DNA of 64,000 bases from the NCBI RefSeq assembly GCF_017352155.2, contig NZ_CP071462.1, positions 2,852,001-2,916,000 on the forward strand, given 5' to 3'. Numbering within the stretch: the stretch's first letter is position 1; each line of letters begins with the position of its first letter. Shown in pieces: positions 61,231 through 64,000 of the stretch. A program made the position numbers and the translations under genes. The notes beneath the pieces are model-generated. The model was not told the DNA's origin. It did not search any database and saw only the letters and a program-made list of their open reading frames with translations. The stretch is from Haloterrigena alkaliphila (GTDB lineage Archaea > Halobacteriota > Halobacteria > Halobacteriales > Natrialbaceae).

Positions 61231-61659
61231 ATGAGTACACAGGCGACGGAAGATCGCATCCTCGAGGTCCTCGAGGAGGACGCGCAGGCGTCCTACGCCG
61301 AGATCGCGGAGCAGGCGAACGTCTCGAAACCGACCGTTCGGAAGTACATCAACCAGCTCGAGGAAGAGGGCGTCATCGTCGGCTACTCGGCCGACGTCGA
61401 CCCGAAGAAGCTCTCGAGCAAGACCATCGCGATGGTGGGGATCGACGTCGCGAGCGAACGCTACGTCGAGGCGACGAAGGCGCTGAAGGACCTCGATCAG
61501 ATCGAGGCGCTGTACAGTTCCAGCGGCGACCACATGCTGATGGCCGAGGTCCGCGCCGCGGACGGCGACGCGCTGGGCGAGATCATCTCCGAGAACATCC
61601 TCGAGATCGACGGCGTCACCGCGGCCCATCCCTCTTTCCTCCAGGAGCGACTGAAGTAG
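61231..61659 (+). CDS. Lrp/AsnC family transcriptional regulator
   Basis: 142 aa. The N-terminal HTH is EDRILEVLEEDAQASYAEIAEQANVSKPTVRKYINQLEEEGVI; the C-terminal RAM domain contains VGIDVASERYVEATKALKDLDQIEALYSSSGDHMLMAEVRA with the amino-acid-sensing strand order. It probably senses an amino acid (such as glutamine or leucine) and controls its own gene among others; the ligand is not readable. Confidence 0.93.
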   Translation: MSTQATEDRILEVLEEDAQASYAEIAEQANVSKPTVRKYINQLEEEGVIVGYSADVDPKKLSSKTIAMVGIDVASERYVEATKALKDLDQIEALYSSSGDHMLMAEVRAADGDALGEIISENILEIDGVTAAHPSFLQERLK

Positions 61660-61751
61660 ACGGCTACCGCGTCCGTTCGCCGCAAATTCGTCTCCCCGAG
61701 ACCGATCGGTTCGGCCCATCCGTTTTCACGCCGGCCGGCGTGGAGTGAGCT

Positions 61752-62240
61752 ATGCCGACGTACGAGCGCCGGACGACCGTCGACGCACCGCTCGAGGAGG
61801 TCTGGGAGTTCCACTCGCGAGTCGAGGGGCTTGAGGCCGTCACACCCGACTGGATGGGCCTCCGCGTCGAGGCCGTGCTCGGCCCCGACGGCCGGCCGGA
61901 TCCCGACGTGCTCGAGGTCGGAACGGAACTAGCGCTGTCGATCCGTCCGCTGGGTATCGGGCCGCGCCAGCACTGGACGTCGCTGATCACGGACCGCGAC
62001 CGCCGCGACGACGGCGCGTACTTTCGCGACGAGATGGTCTACGGCCCGTTCGAGCGCTGGGAACACACCCACGCCTTCTCCGCGGACGGCGAGCGGACGG
62101 TCCTCCGGGACCGCGTCGTCTACGAACTCCCGGTCCTCGGCCGCGGCCCGCTCGCCGAGGTCACGACGCCGTTCTCGCAGGCCGGCTTCGAGGCGATGTT
62201 TCGCGGCCGCCACCGGGCGACGAAGGCGCGCCTCGAGTGA
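61752..62240 (+). CDS. SRPBCC-fold (polyketide cyclase-like) protein
   Basis: 162 aa. PTYERRTTVDAPLEEVWEFHSRVEGLEAVTPDW is the typical first strand and helix of the START/SRPBCC hydrophobic-pocket fold. RQHWTSLITDRDR, FRDEMVYGPFERWEHTHAF and the long last helix FSQAGFEAMFRGRHRATKARL complete it. These proteins bind lipids or polyketides; the ligand here is unknown. Family resembles the haloarchaeal SRPBCC proteins near cell-surface genes. Confidence 0.8.
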   Translation: MPTYERRTTVDAPLEEVWEFHSRVEGLEAVTPDWMGLRVEAVLGPDGRPDPDVLEVGTELALSIRPLGIGPRQHWTSLITDRDRRDDGAYFRDEMVYGPFERWEHTHAFSADGERTVLRDRVVYELPVLGRGPLAEVTTPFSQAGFEAMFRGRHRATKARLE

Positions 62241-62322
62241 GGGATCCGGCGCGTCGATCCGTTTCGTCGCGTTAGACGATCGAACCACGTCCGTTTTGGC
62301 CGTCGAAGCGGTAGTGACCGCC

Positions 62323-62934
62323 ATGATTGGCCCCGCGGGTCGCTCGTTCGGTCGACGCCGACTGCTCGCTACCGTCGGCGCGGGAACCGCGGTGGCCGTC
62401 GCCGGCTGTCTGGGCGGCGAGGAGGACGCTGGTGACGAGGACGGAGATGGCGGTAACGAGGAACATCCGTACGCGACGGAGCTCTCCCATCCCGGCGACG
62501 AACCGATCGAGTTCGGCGACGAGGATCGATGCCCGGTCTGTAACATGATCGCCGCGGACTACCCCGACTGGCAGGCCCAGATCGCCCACGCCGACGGGGT
62601 CGGTGCAGTCTTCGACACGCCGGGCTGTCTGTTCGCGTACGCGGCCGCCCCGCCGACGGACGAGGCGGTCGTCGGCGCCTGGGTCACCGACTTCGAGACG
62701 GGACGGCTCGTCGAGGCGAGCGACGCCTTCTTCGTCCTCGTCACGGACGCGGACGCCGTCCCGACGGAGACGATGAAGATCAATCCCCGCCCGTTCGCGT
62801 CGTACGACGACGCGGTCGCCTACCTCGAGGAGTGGGGCGCGGAGGACCTCACGGAGGACGACATCGTCGAATTCGAGGCCGTCGACCGCGATATCGCGGC
62901 GATCTATCGCGGGAACCGCCTTCCGGACGAGTGA
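62323..62934 (+). CDS. nosL: NosL-like copper lipoprotein
   Basis: 203 aa from ATG at 62323. Tat signal RRRLLAT and lipobox AGC (C29), acidic Gly-rich linker, then DRCPVCNMIAADYPDWQAQI, the NosL copper-site motif (CxxCNM), and TMKINPRPFASYDDAVAYLEEW. NosL delivers copper to nitrous oxide reductase in denitrifiers, but haloarchaea also keep such proteins without nosZ. The reductase is not in the window. Confidence 0.87.
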   Translation: MIGPAGRSFGRRRLLATVGAGTAVAVAGCLGGEEDAGDEDGDGGNEEHPYATELSHPGDEPIEFGDEDRCPVCNMIAADYPDWQAQIAHADGVGAVFDTPGCLFAYAAAPPTDEAVVGAWVTDFETGRLVEASDAFFVLVTDADAVPTETMKINPRPFASYDDAVAYLEEWGAEDLTEDDIVEFEAVDRDIAAIYRGNRLPDE

Positions 62935-63052
62935 CTGCCTCCGGGGAGGCTGCCACCGTCCCGTCGCGACCGGCGAAATCCACGGTCCTGCCTCGAGTTG
63001 CTCACGCGGCGTTTCGGAACCGGTTTGGGCACCCGTTCGAATCCCCTACGAC

Positions 63053-63958
63053 GTGCGCAGGTCGGACCTCGAGGTGACGCCGATGGTCGCCCTCGCGTTC
63101 GCGGTGTTCGCCGCGAGCACCAGCGCCGTGCTGGTCCGCTGGAGCGCGGCGCCGAGTTCGGTCGCGGCATTCTACCGGGTGCTGTTCACCACGGCACTGG
63201 TCGCGCCCGTCGCGCTCGTGCGGAATCGGGCGGACTTTTCGCGACTCTCGAGGCGCGATCTGGCCGCGGCCGTCGTCGCCGGCGTCGCGCTCGCGATCCA
63301 CTTCGCGGCGTGGTTCGAGAGCCTGAACCACACGAGCGTCGCGGCGAGCGTCACCATCGTCCAGAGCCAGCCGATCGTCGTCGCGCTGGCGGCAGGACTC
63401 GTGCTCGGCGAGCGGATCACCCGCGAGACCGTCGCGGGGATCGCCGTCGCCGTCGTCGGCGCCGCCGCGATGTCGCTGGGCGACGCGGGCGAGGCGCCAC
63501 TCTCCGACGCGACGCTGTACGGAAACGCGCTCGCGTTGCTGGGCGCCGTCACCGTCGCGGGCTACGTGCTCGCGGGCCGGTCGATCCGCCAGCGGGTCTC
63601 CCTCTTTCCCTACGTCACCGTCGTCTACGCCGCCTGCGCGCTGACGCTGGGCGCTCTCGTCGCCGCGCAGGGCCACGACTACGTCGCCTATCCGGCCCGC
63701 GAGTGGCTGCTCTTCCTCGGGATGGCCGTCGGCCCCGGCGTCTTCGGGCACACCGTGGTCAACTGGACGCTGAAACACCTCGAGTCGGTCGTGGTGAGCG
63801 TCGCCTGGCTGGGCGAACCCGTCGGCGCGACGCTGCTGGCGGTCGTTCTGCTGGCCGAAGTCCCCGACGCGGTGACGGTGGCCGGCGGGGCGGTCGTCCT
63901 CGCGGGCATCGCCGTGACGACGCTCGAGCGCGAGCGACGGGACGGCTCGGGGACGTGA
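63053..63958 (+). CDS. DMT-superfamily (EamA) transporter
   Basis: 301 aa from GTG at 63053; ATG at 63083 (MVALAFAVFAAST) is an alternative that removes the short leader. Ten hydrophobic helices in two EamA repeats, the first ending VLGERITRETVAGIAVAVVGAAAMS and the second GEPVGATLLAVVLLAEVPDAVTVAGGAVVLAGI. Drug/metabolite exporter; substrate unknown. Ends four bases before the next gene's start. Confidence 0.87.
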   Translation: MRRSDLEVTPMVALAFAVFAASTSAVLVRWSAAPSSVAAFYRVLFTTALVAPVALVRNRADFSRLSRRDLAAAVVAGVALAIHFAAWFESLNHTSVAASVTIVQSQPIVVALAAGLVLGERITRETVAGIAVAVVGAAAMSLGDAGEAPLSDATLYGNALALLGAVTVAGYVLAGRSIRQRVSLFPYVTVVYAACALTLGALVAAQGHDYVAYPAREWLLFLGMAVGPGVFGHTVVNWTLKHLESVVVSVAWLGEPVGATLLAVVLLAEVPDAVTVAGGAVVLAGIAVTTLERERRDGSGT

Positions 63959-63961
63959 ACG

Positions 63962-64000
63962 ATGGCACGGAGTGACGGTTCCGGTCGACGCGGTTCGAGG
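63962..64000 (+). CDS. start of a following gene (truncated by window end)
   Basis: ATG at 63962, three bases after the transporter's stop, opens a frame MARSDGSGRRGSR that runs off the end. The tight spacing suggests a co-transcribed gene, but 13 codons are too few to identify it. Confidence 0.35.
   Translation, partial: MARSDGSGRRGSR

Noticed and set aside
1-64000. CRISPR array, insertion sequence, prophage or origin
   Set aside because: No regularly spaced repeats, no transposase or integrase gene, no orc1/cdc6 and no structural phage genes were seen; repeats found are short, few and not spaced as in CRISPR.

Overview
The window is a piece of a halophilic archaeal chromosome (class Halobacteria, most likely a Natrialbales-type genome). 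The evidence is high GC, strongly acidic predicted proteins, archaeal ribosomal proteins eS1 and uS15, the KEOPS subunit Pcc1, an archaeosine (preQ0) pathway, the termination nuclease FttA, Tat-type lipoproteins, a PGF-CTERM protein and a HalOD1 protein. Genes are dense on both strands. I see no CRISPR array, no intact insertion sequence and no replication origin.

Layout. 0-9.2 kb: a truncated Nudix hydrolase, a DUF5787-type protein with a PD-x8-ExK motif and a cysteine cluster, a DUF5797-type protein, a lower-GC divergent pair (a Rossmann/TIR-like protein and a two-domain winged-helix regulator), an MFS carrier, a PhoU regulator, an NAD-kinase-like protein, a 41-residue membrane peptide and a CinA-like protein. 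9.4-12.2 kb: a small regulator, then queD-queE-queC. 12.2-16.1 kb: an iron alcohol dehydrogenase, a small unknown gene, an aberrant tRNA-like gene and a secreted CARDB-like protein. 16.4-19.0 kb: the operon rps15 - recJ-like - pcc1 - rps3ae. 19.0-26.3 kb: a palindromic repeat island, an acyl-CoA synthetase, tRNA-Ala(GGC) with copies of its 3' half downstream, an APC-UspA permease, an MFS carrier and a decayed initiator-tRNA-like sequence. 26.3-30.3 kb: an amphi-Trp protein, FttA and a membrane-anchored nuclease. 30.5-35.7 kb: a branched-chain amino-acid type ABC transporter, with SBP and permeases on the plus strand and both ATPases on the minus strand.

35.8-48.9 kb: a PGF-CTERM protein, several small conserved proteins, SurE, a TyrA-Rsm22 gene pair, a wHTH-GNAT protein, a flavin oxidoreductase, an M24 peptidase, a LolA-like lipoprotein and a DUF7344-like protein. 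48.9-64 kb: aroA, a thiolase, an MFS carrier, an alkaline-phosphatase-fold phosphodiesterase, a lipoprotein, aroC, porA-porB, a second LolA-like lipoprotein, a membrane protein, an Lrp/AsnC regulator, a SRPBCC protein, a NosL-like lipoprotein and an EamA transporter. Metabolically the window joins pyruvate:ferredoxin oxidoreductase and thiolase (acetyl-CoA), three steps of aromatic amino-acid synthesis (aroA, aroC, tyrA) and preQ0 synthesis for tRNA modification.

The most unusual content lies between genes. An interspersed element of about 130-195 bp is present four times. Its flanks are conserved, but the arms of its hairpin differ in sequence in every copy while still pairing, which suggests selection on structure. 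Also notable are a tRNA-like gene with a possible 8-bp acceptor stem, tRNA-derived fragments, a 443-bp palindromic mosaic, and several short duplications just behind stop codons. Functions come from motifs read by eye. No database search was possible.
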